In this document: one piece after another, positions 14,235-21,409 of the stretch | Layout: each line of letters starts with the position of its first letter | How positions within the stretch are numbered: position 1 is the first letter of the stretch | DNA from: an uncultured Ruminococcus sp. | GTDB taxonomy: Bacteria > Bacillota > Clostridia > Oscillospirales > Ruminococcaceae | Reading direction: 5' to 3' | Assembly (NCBI GenBank): GCA_937902395.1 | Contig: CALGTV010000118.1 | Span: 1 to 23,132, forward strand | Length of the DNA stretch: 23,132 bases | Notes under the pieces: generated by a model | The model's input: only the letters and a program-made list of their open reading frames with translations | What the model was told of the DNA's origin: nothing | Database searches by the model: none | Translations under genes and position numbers: made by a program

Positions 14235-15081
14235 GGCTGCGGCTAAAATCAATCTTGCTCTCGATGTTACAGGAAAGCTGCCAAACGGCTACCATACAAT
14301 CGAAAGCGTATTTCAGACAGTAGGACTTTATGATGAAATTTCTGTTGAGCTGACAGAGAGTGATATCATCCTTACCTGTGAAGTTCCCGAAAAGTTTGCA
14401 GTATCCGATGAGATTCCATGTGATGAACGCAATATCGCTTACAAGACAGCACGCAAATTCCTTGAGGAAAACAAGCTGAACAATGGCTGCCGTATCCACA
14501 TAAAAAAGGGGATTCCCTCACAGGCAGGCATGGGTGGCGGAAGCACAGACGCGGCGGCGGTTATATACTGCCTGTCTAAGCTCACGGAAAAGAGTTTCAG
14601 CGCTCCCGAAAAAATTGGTGCAGATGTCCCGTTTTTCCTGACAGGCGGAACAGCATATGTTGAGGGAATCGGCGAAAAAATCACTCCCATTGCTGATTTC
14701 AGCGGAAAAATCCTTGTTATCGCAAAGGGTAAGGAGGGCGTTTCTACCGCAGAGGCTTATAACGCTGTGGATTCCCTTGTAAACCCCAGCCACCCCGATG
14801 TACAGGGACTTGTAAATGCTATAACTGAAGGTTCAGATACGTGCAGATATATTGGCAATCTCTTTGAATCTGCAATAAAGCTTGATGAAGTTGAGGATAT
14901 AAAGAAAAAAATGGTTGCACACGGAGCGAATGCGGCTTGTATGACAGGCAGCGGTTCTGCTGTTTTCGGTATATTTGATACTGCCGAAAAAGCGGGGAAA
15001 TGCGTGGATTCACTGAAATCCGCAGGATATTTTGCTGAGGTATGCGAAACTGTCAGAGATTCATTTATTGTTATAGAATAA
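14224..15081 (+). CDS. ispE: 4-(cytidine 5'-diphospho)-2-C-methyl-D-erythritol kinase
   Basis: A 285-residue GHMP kinase of the MEP isoprenoid pathway; it phosphorylates CDP-methylerythritol at the 2-hydroxyl. The N-terminus AAAKINLALDVTGKLPNGYH contains the catalytic Lys8 of AKIN, PSQAGMGGGSTDAAA (98-112) is the ATP-binding GHMP loop, IGADVPFF (131-138) carries Asp134, and the C-terminal CMTGSGSAVFG is the third GHMP motif. The start at 14224 has GGAGG nine bases upstream, inside the aminotransferase gene, and the two genes overlap by 11 bases, so they should be co-transcribed. The segment before IGADVPF is slightly shorter than in most IspE proteins but the motifs are intact. A large hairpin terminator begins five bases after the stop. 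Confidence 0.95.
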   Translation: MRVKAAAKINLALDVTGKLPNGYHTIESVFQTVGLYDEISVELTESDIILTCEVPEKFAVSDEIPCDERNIAYKTARKFLEENKLNNGCRIHIKKGIPSQAGMGGGSTDAAAVIYCLSKLTEKSFSAPEKIGADVPFFLTGGTAYVEGIGEKITPIADFSGKILVIAKGKEGVSTAEAYNAVDSLVNPSHPDVQGLVNAITEGSDTCRYIGNLFESAIKLDEVEDIKKKMVAHGANAACMTGSGSAVFGIFDTAEKAGKCVDSLKSAGYFAEVCETVRDSFIVIE

Positions 15082-15085
15082 ATTC

Positions 15086-15149
15086 AAAGGCGCTGTAAAA
15101 AAATAAAAAAATGCGTGACAGCAGTTTTTTATTTTTTTACAGCGCCTTT
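15086..15149 (+). terminator. Very long hairpin after ispE
   Basis: AAAGGCGCTG plus an A-rich tract (15086-15113) pairs with its complement at 15122-15149, giving a 28-bp stem with one mismatch near an eight-base loop. GC pairs sit at the base and the A/T run is inside the stem, so transcription in either direction yields a T-run within the distal arm. It can serve both convergent transcripts. Confidence 0.75.
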
Positions 15150-15173
15150 CAGATTATTATGCGTTAGCACATA

Positions 15174-15339
15174 TTTATACTAATCCCTGAAACAACAGTA
15201 GACAAATCTAATGGCAAAAATGCAGTATGTCATCGTTGGACTTTCTCACCATACGACAGTATGCTTTCGTCGTCCGCCTTGACATACATCATTTCTGCTC
15301 ATCATCTTTGTCTACTAACATTTTAGGGATTGGTATAAA
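15174..15339. repeat. MITE-like 166-bp imperfect palindrome
   Basis: The outer arms match over about 75 bases with few gaps: TTTATACTAATCCCT at 15174 mirrors AGGGATTGGTATAAA ending at 15339, followed inward by AGTAGACAAA/TTTGTCTACT, then GTATGTC/GACATAC. The apex holds CATAC-GACA-GTATG. No reading frame of note lies inside. If the element is TACTAATCCC to GGGATTGGTA, TA flanks both ends, as expected for a Tc1/IS630-type MITE. It lies between two convergent operons, a typical landing place. A structured RNA is an alternative. Copy number elsewhere cannot be seen here. Confidence 0.65.
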
Positions 15340-15369
15340 GAGGTTTTTGAATCAAACCTCTAAAAAGAT

Positions 15370-15410
15370 TTAAGGCAATACCTCACAAGCTTTGTGTAGT
15401 ATTGCCTTAA
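15370..15410 (-). terminator. Terminator of the ABC-kinase operon (minus strand)
   Basis: TTAAGGCAATAC (15370-15381) pairs with GTATTGCCTTAA (15399-15410); the stem resumes after two mismatches with CACAA/TTGTG around a three-base loop. On the minus strand the hairpin is followed by ATCTTTTT, 16 bases past the histidine kinase stop. A second small hairpin (AGAGGTTT/AAACCTCT, 15339-15361) follows. Confidence 0.65.
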
Positions 15411-15425
15411 TTTATGTTTCGCTTT

Positions 15426-16325
15426 TTAGGGAATCTCTATAGTGATTCTGAAATTATTCTTTTCGTCAAAATTAGCAGAAACATTAGCGTTCAGCTTTTC
15501 GCAGAGACATTTTACAACATAGAGTCCAAGTCCAGAACCGCTTTTATTACGTGATGACGGCTTATAAAAAGGTTCAAATACTCGTTTTATATCGATATCC
15601 ATGCTATCTTCAGTATCATTGAAAACAGAGAGTATCACCTTTCCACCACACTCAGTAAGAGATAATCCGAATCTGCTATGCGCATATTTTTCGGCATTTG
15701 AAAACAGATTTTCCGCAATACGCATTATATACCTTGGATTACTTTTGATAACAATACCGTCAGCAATATCAAAATCAGGAGCAATATTTTTATCCTGCAT
15801 CCAGCTATATTGTTCCATAATCAAATCTGACAGCAGATTGCTGAGATTTATATTTTCATTGACAATCTCTTCACGTCCATTTTCAATTTTAGACAATTCA
15901 AAGAATTCGTCTGAAAGCTCCTTTAAATAGGTGTTCTTTTGCAGGGCAATTTCAAGATATTCCGCATTTTTTTCTGTCAGCTCACCGCTTTTTTTTATCA
16001 TCTGCAAATATCCAAGAGAGGCAGTAAGGGGAGTACGGAAATCATGGGATATTCCAGATATTACATTGTTCAGTTGTTCTTTGCTCCGCTTGTATTCCAC
16101 ATCAAGAGAACGCTGAATATCCGTATGCTCATTTAGTTTTACAGCAAGTTCAACAATATCCCTGTCGAAATTATCAACCTTAATCGGACTGCCATATTCA
16201 ACATCCTTACGACTTTCTACTTGCCTGCCGAAGCTTTTAATCTGCTTTTTCAATATAATATATTTCAGGAAAAATATGAAAAAAAGCACAAAGAGGCAGA
16301 TTATAATAATTTTTGTGAAATCCAT
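15426..16325 (-). CDS. Sensor histidine kinase of the leftward ABC module
   Basis: A 299-residue membrane histidine kinase with one N-terminal membrane segment (about residues 4-24) and no outer sensor domain, like the intramembrane-type kinases linked to peptide-antibiotic transporters. The phosphorylated His94 lies in GISHDFRTPLTASLGYLQM; the ATPase domain shows the N box ENLFSNAEKYA (205-215), FND near 235 and the glycine box GSGLGLYVV (263-271). AGGAGG is six bases before the ATG. It is last in the order ATPase, permease, kinase, 26 bases after the permease gene. With almost no outside residues the signal is probably received through the partner permease or inside the membrane. The response regulator at 18124-18807 is the likely partner, being the matching fourth gene of the module. 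Confidence 0.92.
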   Translation of the reverse strand: MDFTKIIIICLFVLFFIFFLKYIILKKQIKSFGRQVESRKDVEYGSPIKVDNFDRDIVELAVKLNEHTDIQRSLDVEYKRSKEQLNNVISGISHDFRTPLTASLGYLQMIKKSGELTEKNAEYLEIALQKNTYLKELSDEFFELSKIENGREEIVNENINLSNLLSDLIMEQYSWMQDKNIAPDFDIADGIVIKSNPRYIMRIAENLFSNAEKYAHSRFGLSLTECGGKVILSVFNDTEDSMDIDIKRVFEPFYKPSSRNKSGSGLGLYVVKCLCEKLNANVSANFDEKNNFRITIEIP

Positions 16326-16351
16326 AATCTACCTCCTTTTTTCTTGAAAAT

Positions 16352-17089
16352 TTATTTAAAATTCTTTTTCTTGTAGCTTGCATATGTAAGTGCATACAAT
16401 ACGGCAAAGCATACAACAAAGCCGCCTATAACCTTTACAATAAAATCCGTTTCATATTCTGGCTTTACAAATTCCGTAAACTGTGTATGAGGCAGAAAGC
16501 TCAGAACATCGATTATCTTTTCGTGGTCATCCACCAATTCAGGCAGAGTCATATAAGCCATCGTAGGGAAAATTCCCAGCGTATAGTTCAGAACAGGTCC
16601 GCCAAGGATATGCCTGATAAGCATTGTAATAAATATTGTGCAGTTGACTATATTCATAATAATCAGAATTCCGAGGAATACAGTTGTGCCGATTTCTTCA
16701 AGACCGCCCATAGGGTATGAATTTCCCATAACAATAAAGACGATAATTGTAGGGATAATAAGCACTGCCGCTGAAATAATGTCATAGACAATAATCTTGC
16801 TGAGGATAATATGATGTGTGTTTGCACCGTCCATAATCTCATAGTAATAGGTTCTGTTCTGATACATATTTGAAATCATAGCCGAGAGAAGAATTCCCAC
16901 ATAGCCTGAAATCAGAAAGCCTCCGTCCTGGGAATACATATATAAAACACTAAACATATTTCTTTCATCAAAGTTGCTGAGTGAAATAAATACCATCAGA
17001 AGCGGAAATAATCCCATTACGATAAATATTTTAAGGAATATTCCCGAATGTGAAACTCTGTAAAATTCAGCCTTAATCAGTTTACTCAT
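16352..17089 (-). CDS. ABC-2-type permease of the leftward module
   Basis: A 245-residue integral membrane protein with about six hydrophobic segments (roughly residues 18-37, 58-78, 102-124, 132-155, 162-183 and 218-238). It starts KLIKAEFYRVSHSGIFL, the amphipathic N-terminus usual for BcrB/LanE/LanG-type permeases. It lacks the large outer loop of BceB-type permeases. It should form an exporter or immunity complex with the ATPase encoded just upstream, whose stop codon it overlaps by eight bases. The ATG at 17089 has AGGTG six bases upstream, better placed than an in-frame GTG at 17098. Low sequence conservation of this class prevents naming a substrate; peptide antibiotics are the usual one. 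Confidence 0.85.
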   Translation of the reverse strand: MSKLIKAEFYRVSHSGIFLKIFIVMGLFPLLMVFISLSNFDERNMFSVLYMYSQDGGFLISGYVGILLSAMISNMYQNRTYYYEIMDGANTHHIILSKIIVYDIISAAVLIIPTIIVFIVMGNSYPMGGLEEIGTTVFLGILIIMNIVNCTIFITMLIRHILGGPVLNYTLGIFPTMAYMTLPELVDDHEKIIDVLSFLPHTQFTEFVKPEYETDFIVKVIGGFVVCFAVLYALTYASYKKKNFK

Positions 17090-17990
17090 GTTCAACACCT
17101 ACCTTTGATAAATAGAATTCTTCAAGACTTTCGCCCTCACTGATGAATTTCGTGAGGATAAGTCCGTTGTCTGTAATCGTTTTTGAAACTTTTTCAACAT
17201 TATCAAGGAAGTCAAACAGGCGGATTTCATCGCCGTGAATGACCTTGTACTGCTTTGTCCCAAGTTTATCTTCAATAACTGCGGCTGTGCGGTTAATGTC
17301 GTTTGTACGGATTGCATAGTAGCTGCGGCATTTCGCCATAAGCTCATCTCTGCTGAGATTTTCAATCTGCTTGCCGTGGTTGATAATTGAAAAATCGGTG
17401 CAGAGTTCTGACAATTCCGAAAGAATATGGCTTGAAATGATAATGGTTACGTTTTTTTCCTCCGAAAGCTTTTTCAGCATAAGGCGGATTTCCACAATAC
17501 CCTCAGGGTCAAGACCATTTACAGGCTCGTCAAGCACCATAATTTCAGGTTCTGTGAGAAGTGCCATAGCAATTCCAAGACGCTGAGTCATACCGAGGGA
17601 GAATTTGCCTGCGGCTTTTTTGCCCACATCGTGAAGTCCAACAAAGTCAAGCGTTTCGTCGATTTTCTTTTTGTTGGCAACCCCTTTGACATAGCGGACA
17701 TACTCCATATTCTGCCTTGCATTCATACTTTTGTCAATGATTGGTGCTTCAAGCATAAATGCCATTCTCTTTCTGCTTAGGTCAAGATTGTCATTTTTGC
17801 CGAAAAATCCTATTTCTCCGCTTGTGGGAGAGGCAAGACCTGCCATCATTTTCATAATTGTTGTCTTACCTGCACCATTTGGACCAATCAGACCACAGAT
17901 ATGACCTTTTTCCACGTTAAGGCTGAAATTGTCGACTACGGTTGCTTTTCCGTATTTTTTGCTTAAATTTTTCAGCTCTAATACGTTCAT
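17082..17990 (-). CDS. BcrA-like ABC transporter ATP-binding protein (leftward module)
   Basis: A 302-residue ATPase. Walker A is GPNGAGKTT (36-44), the signature is SLGMTQR (131-137), Walker B is IMVLDEP (150-156) followed by VNGLDP, and the switch histidine is His188 in IISSHILSEL. The Q-loop region reads MLEAP with Glu81 instead of glutamine, a hallmark shared with BcrA, LanF and related transporters that protect cells from bacitracin or lantibiotics. An extra C-terminal domain of about 80 residues (from about 220) is typical of that group. The ATG at 17990 has AAAGG nine bases upstream. It is the first gene of a three-gene run (ATPase, permease, kinase) behind a promoter with four direct repeats. 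Confidence 0.93.
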   Translation of the reverse strand: MNVLELKNLSKKYGKATVVDNFSLNVEKGHICGLIGPNGAGKTTIMKMMAGLASPTSGEIGFFGKNDNLDLSRKRMAFMLEAPIIDKSMNARQNMEYVRYVKGVANKKKIDETLDFVGLHDVGKKAAGKFSLGMTQRLGIAMALLTEPEIMVLDEPVNGLDPEGIVEIRLMLKKLSEEKNVTIIISSHILSELSELCTDFSIINHGKQIENLSRDELMAKCRSYYAIRTNDINRTAAVIEDKLGTKQYKVIHGDEIRLFDFLDNVEKVSKTITDNGLILTKFISEGESLEEFYLSKVGVEHE

Positions 17991-18046
17991 TTTTACCACC
18001 CTTTCTGTGATTTTTTGGATTTCAGGACATCTCAGCCCTGTTTGTA

Positions 18047-18107
18047 ATTATATTATAAATCTCCGATGTAAAGAAATGGTAAAGGAAAAGGTTAAGAAAA
18101 GGTAAAG
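18047..18107 (-). promoter_or_regulatory. Promoter and four-repeat operator of the leftward ABC module
   Basis: On the minus strand CTTTACC, CTTAACC, CTTTACC and CTTTACA lie at 18107, 18096, 18084 and 18073 (11, 12 and 11 bp apart). The last ends nine bases before TATAAT (18057-18052); a second TATAAT overlaps at 18052-18047. The -35 is poor, as expected for an activated promoter. Helix-phased direct repeats are what OmpR-family regulators bind. This is the gap between the regulator and ATPase genes. Confidence 0.6.
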
Positions 18108-18123
18108 TTTTGAGTGATTGGTG

Positions 18124-18807
18124 TTAATCCGCTAATTTATATCCCATACCCCAGACTGTTTCAATGTATTCCTGCGAATTATCGAGCTTTTTCAGCTTGT
18201 TTCGGATATTACTCATATGTACTTTTATTGTGGTATCCTCCTTGTAATACGGTTCATGCCATACACTTTCAAAGAGATTTGACTTTGAAAAAAGCTTTTT
18301 CGGATTGAGTAACATAAGCTCTAAAATTGCATATTCCTTGCTTGTCAGCACAAGGGGATTTCCGCATACTGTCGCCGTTCCGCTGTTTCTGTCAAGGGTT
18401 AATTTTTTGTATGACAGAATAGTTTTATTATCTGAATTAATACTTTTTTTTGAACGTCGAAGAACGGCTTCCACACGAACAAGCAGTTCATCTAAATCGA
18501 AAGGCTTTGTTATATAATCGTCAGCACCCATACGGATTGCGTCAATTTTTGACTGCACCGTACTTTTTGCGGATACAATAATTACAGGAATATCGGAAAA
18601 TTCACGGATATTCTGCAACACCATATCTCCGCTTTTAAAGGGGAGCATTAGGTCAAGAATAACAAGGTCTATTTCATTATCGTCGCGTATAATGCGAATA
18701 GCATCAAGTCCGTTTTCAGCAGATATTGTGCTATAATTATTATCTGAAAGATAGTCACGTATAAGTCTATTTATTTCCTTGTCATCTTCTACTACAAGTA
18801 CATTCAT
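18124..18807 (-). CDS. OmpR-family response regulator of the leftward module
   Basis: A 227-residue response regulator. The receiver domain has the acidic pair Asp8-Asp9, phosphoacceptor Asp52 in VILDLMLP, Ser79 in VIIVSAK and Lys101 in YITKPF. The C-terminal winged helix (about 130-227) contains LTSKEYAILELMLLNPKKLFSK and the recognition helix TTIKVHMSNIRNKLKK, ending in TVWGMGYKL. The start at 18807 is chosen because the GGGGGG ribosome site is seven bases upstream; an in-frame ATG at 18822 lies beyond it. It is separated from the ATPase gene by 133 bases holding a promoter, and divergent from its paralogue at 18945. Probably activates the downstream ABC genes on phosphorylation by the kinase at 15426. 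Confidence 0.95.
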   Translation of the reverse strand: MNVLVVEDDKEINRLIRDYLSDNNYSTISAENGLDAIRIIRDDNEIDLVILDLMLPFKSGDMVLQNIREFSDIPVIIVSAKSTVQSKIDAIRMGADDYITKPFDLDELLVRVEAVLRRSKKSINSDNKTILSYKKLTLDRNSGTATVCGNPLVLTSKEYAILELMLLNPKKLFSKSNLFESVWHEPYYKEDTTIKVHMSNIRNKLKKLDNSQEYIETVWGMGYKLAD

Positions 18808-18849
18808 TGTTATGCCCCCCATTGAATATTTGCTCTTAATCTATTAATA

Positions 18850-18878
18850 ATTATATCACAATAAAACAGACAAAGCAA
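18850..18878 (-). promoter_or_regulatory. Promoter of the leftward response regulator
   Basis: On the minus strand TTGCTT (18878-18873) and TATAAT (18855-18850) are 17 bases apart, with TGA before the -10 (extended). It is back-to-back with the stronger rightward promoter, only about 18 bases apart at their -35 ends. Confidence 0.6.
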
Positions 18879-18896
18879 TATCAGAACAAAAAAATA

Positions 18897-18925
18897 TTGA
18901 CTTCTAGGTTTTTATATTATATAAT
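18897..18925 (+). promoter_or_regulatory. Promoter of the rightward response regulator
   Basis: TTGACT (18897-18902) and TATAAT (18920-18925) are exactly 17 bases apart, close to the consensus. It would start transcription near 18932, just ahead of the AGAGGTG ribosome site, so the leader is very short. Confidence 0.75.
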
Positions 18926-18944
18926 AAATGTCAGAGGTGATGAA

Positions 18945-19619
18945 ATGAATAATACAATTCTTATTATAGAGGATGACGTTGAGATTAATGATATGCTTCA
19001 CATTCTTCTTAAACAAAACGGATACAGTACTATAAGTGCGTATTCAGGAACAGAGGGGATACTCGCTCATAATACCAAAGTGAATCTGATACTTCTTGAC
19101 CTTATGCTTCCCGGAAAAAGAGGGGAAGAAATTATCGAAGAACTGAAAAACAAGCATAATGTTCCTGTTATCATTATGAGTGCAATTCACGATGTAAATA
19201 AAAAAGTGGATATGTTCTCTCTCGGTGCAGATGATTATATAACAAAGCCATTTCACAATGATGAACTTCTTGCCAGAATTGCTGCAAGACTCCGAATGAA
19301 TACAAACAGCGGAAAATTGGGAAATCTTAAATACAAAGACATAGAACTGAACACAGAGGATTTTTCTGTTATATGCAATGGAGTGGAAATTGAACTGTCA
19401 AAGCATGAATTTGCACTGCTGGAAATGCTCATGGAGAATCCTAAACGAACCTGCACTAAAAGTATGATATATGACACTGTTTGGGACTATGAAAATTCTG
19501 CTGATGACAATACACTTAATGTACATATCAGCAAACTGAGAAAAAAGCTGAAAGAATGTAATCCCGACGAAGAATATATCGAAACTGTCTGGGGAATCGG
19601 CTATCGTCTGAAAAAATAA
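18945..19619 (+). CDS. OmpR-family response regulator of the rightward module
   Basis: A 224-residue response regulator, paralogous to the one at 18124-18807. Receiver: Asp10-Asp11, phosphoacceptor Asp52 in LLLDLMLP, Ser79 in VIIMSAI and Lys101 in YITKPF. DNA-binding domain: LSKHEFALLEMLMENPKRTCTK and the recognition helix NTLNVHISKLRKKLKE, ending TVWGIGYRLKK. Asp52 and Lys101 fall at identical residue numbers in both paralogues. The recognition helices differ (TTIKVHMSNIRNKL against NTLNVHISKLRKKL), so their sites may differ. AGAGG precedes the ATG at 18945; the in-frame start at 18897 falls on the -35 box. It precedes a second promoter region and then its ABC genes. Confidence 0.95.
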   Translation: MNNTILIIEDDVEINDMLHILLKQNGYSTISAYSGTEGILAHNTKVNLILLDLMLPGKRGEEIIEELKNKHNVPVIIMSAIHDVNKKVDMFSLGADDYITKPFHNDELLARIAARLRMNTNSGKLGNLKYKDIELNTEDFSVICNGVEIELSKHEFALLEMLMENPKRTCTKSMIYDTVWDYENSADDNTLNVHISKLRKKLKECNPDEEYIETVWGIGYRLKK

Positions 19620-19620
19620 A

Positions 19621-19676
19621 TTTCAGACTTTTTTAAGATTTGATTTAAGTGTTTTTTTAGACTTTCATGCTATAAT
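19621..19676 (+). promoter_or_regulatory. Promoter and four-repeat operator of the rightward ABC module
   Basis: Four related heptamers, TTTCAGA, TTTAAGA, TTTAAGT and TTTAGAC, begin at 19621, 19632, 19644 and 19656 (11, 12 and 12 bp apart). The last ends eight bases before TATAAT (19671-19676), which has TGC in front (extended -10); the -35 is poor. The layout is the same as in the leftward module. Probably the target of the regulator encoded just upstream. Confidence 0.55.
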
Positions 19677-19721
19677 GTAATTGTTGAAAGGATAACACAA
19701 AAATTCAAGGAGGTTACATAA

Positions 19722-20633
19722 ATGCATGAAATTGTGTTACAGACAAACAGTCTGACAAAACAGTATGGAAAATTCACTGCCCTTGACAATGCAAATATGA
19801 CCGTATATCATCAGGATATCTACGGTCTTATCGGTAAAAACGGCGCAGGAAAAACAACTCTGATGAAGGTGGTCACAGGTCTTACTGAACAGACAGGCGG
19901 AACTTTTGAACTGTTCGGCAAATCAGGTTCTGCTGCTGCAAAAGAAAAAAGCCGTATCGGCTGTCTTATCGAAAATCCTGCTTTTTTCGGAAATATGACA
20001 GCATATCAGAATCTGAAATATTACTGTCTCCAGAAAGGGATTACCGATTTATCACAGATTGACGAGGCACTGAAACTGGTGAATCTCACCGAGGCAAAAA
20101 ATAAAAAATTCCGTAAATTCTCCCTCGGTATGAAACAGCGTCTGGGAATTGCTTTTGCTATTCTGGATAATCCTGACCTTATCATACTGGACGAGCCTAT
20201 AAACGGTCTTGATCCCATTGGTATAAGCGAACTCCGTGATACTTTCCGCAAGCTTTCACAGGAACGTGGAGTAACTTTGATTATTTCCAGCCATATCCTC
20301 TCGGAACTGTATGCAGTAGCTAATCGTTTCCTTTTTATTGACGGCGGCAAAGTGCTGAAAGAGATTACAAAAGAGGAACTTGATAAAGAATGCATCCGCT
20401 GTATTGTTATAACAACCGATGATACCAAAAAAGCTGCTGCAACTCTTGAAAGCAAACTGAATATTACCGATTATAAGGTGATTTCAGAAGATGAAATACG
20501 TATCTATGACGAAAACGCTAAAACAGAAATCCTTAATAAAACTTTGTTTCAGAATGGAATTAATGTTACGGGAATCCACGAATCAGGTGTATCACTTGAA
20601 GAATATTTCAAACAGCTTGTTGGGGAGGCATAA
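19722..20633 (+). CDS. BcrA-like ABC transporter ATP-binding protein (rightward module)
   Basis: A 303-residue ATPase: Walker A GKNGAGKTT (38-46), LIENP (82-86) in place of the Q-loop glutamine, signature SLGMKQR (134-140), Walker B LIILDEP (153-159) with INGLDP, switch His191 in IISSHILSEL, and a C-terminal regulatory-like domain from about residue 222. It aligns throughout with the leftward ATPase, including KYG near the N-terminus and SLEEYF/SLEEFY at the end, so the two are paralogues, though clearly diverged. Expected to power export of a membrane-active peptide or to confer immunity. AAGGAGG is eight bases before the ATG. The permease gene begins two bases after its stop. Confidence 0.93.
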   Translation: MHEIVLQTNSLTKQYGKFTALDNANMTVYHQDIYGLIGKNGAGKTTLMKVVTGLTEQTGGTFELFGKSGSAAAKEKSRIGCLIENPAFFGNMTAYQNLKYYCLQKGITDLSQIDEALKLVNLTEAKNKKFRKFSLGMKQRLGIAFAILDNPDLIILDEPINGLDPIGISELRDTFRKLSQERGVTLIISSHILSELYAVANRFLFIDGGKVLKEITKEELDKECIRCIVITTDDTKKAAATLESKLNITDYKVISEDEIRIYDENAKTEILNKTLFQNGINVTGIHESGVSLEEYFKQLVGEA

Positions 20634-20635
20634 TC

Positions 20636-21397
20636 ATGTTAAATCTTATTAAAGCGGATTTATACCGCATAACAAAAACAAAGGGATTTTATCTTTACTG
20701 GGCTATTGTATTAGTCACATATATATTAAATATTGCATATAAGAGTTATGGCGGCATATCGCTGGGAGCTCCGCTTGAGTATGATGAAAGCTTACAGATT
20801 GACATTGGTGCTGTAGCTATGAATTTCACTTTTTATTTTCTCAATATATTTCCTGTATTCAGCATTATCTGCGGTGAATACAGCGAACACACCATAAAAA
20901 ATTCTATCAGTTCCACTATCAGCAAAAAGAATTTCTTCATTTCAAAATACATTTTCACTATGGGATATACGCTTTTTTCCTACGTATTTGCAAATTATGC
21001 CTACTATTTTGCAAATCGCCTTATAAACGGCGAGGATTACAGCTCAACCTTCGGTGAATTTTCAGGAGCATTTTTCAGACAGTTTCCATTAATGGCTGCT
21101 ATAGTTTCTCTCTTTATAGGTCTTGCATTTCTGCTTCGTAAAGGCGCAGCATTCAACTCTGTAACTATAATTACGCCTATTGTTTATACATCTGCTGCCC
21201 TTGCGTTATACGGCATTAGTAGTACAAAAAAGATTGCAGAAAAGTTGCTCACATACGAAACAAGCACAATGTTAAGCAGACTTGCCCTTGATTACAGCAG
21301 CGACTATATTGTAAAATGCTTTCTTATAAGCGCATTGATAATTATTTTATCGCTTTTCATAGGCTATTTCAGTTTTACAAAAAGAGAACTTGAATAA
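20636..21397 (+). CDS. ABC-2-type permease of the rightward module
   Basis: A 253-residue integral membrane protein with about six hydrophobic segments (roughly 15-33, 60-80, 104-126, 145-165, 172-194 and 222-244). It starts NLIKADLYRITKTKGFYLYW, the same amphipathic opening as the leftward permease, and contains ICGEYSEHTIKNSISSTISKKNFFISKY, the conserved cytoplasmic coupling region of this class. No large outer loop is present, so it is BcrB/LanG-like, not BceB-like. GGGGAGG within the ATPase gene serves as ribosome site. It lies between the ATPase and kinase genes. It is similar to its leftward counterpart mainly in topology; the sequences have diverged strongly. Confidence 0.85.
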   Translation: MLNLIKADLYRITKTKGFYLYWAIVLVTYILNIAYKSYGGISLGAPLEYDESLQIDIGAVAMNFTFYFLNIFPVFSIICGEYSEHTIKNSISSTISKKNFFISKYIFTMGYTLFSYVFANYAYYFANRLINGEDYSSTFGEFSGAFFRQFPLMAAIVSLFIGLAFLLRKGAAFNSVTIITPIVYTSAALALYGISSTKKIAEKLLTYETSTMLSRLALDYSSDYIVKCFLISALIIILSLFIGYFSFTKRELE

Positions 21398-21409
21398 GGA
21401 GGTGCAGCC

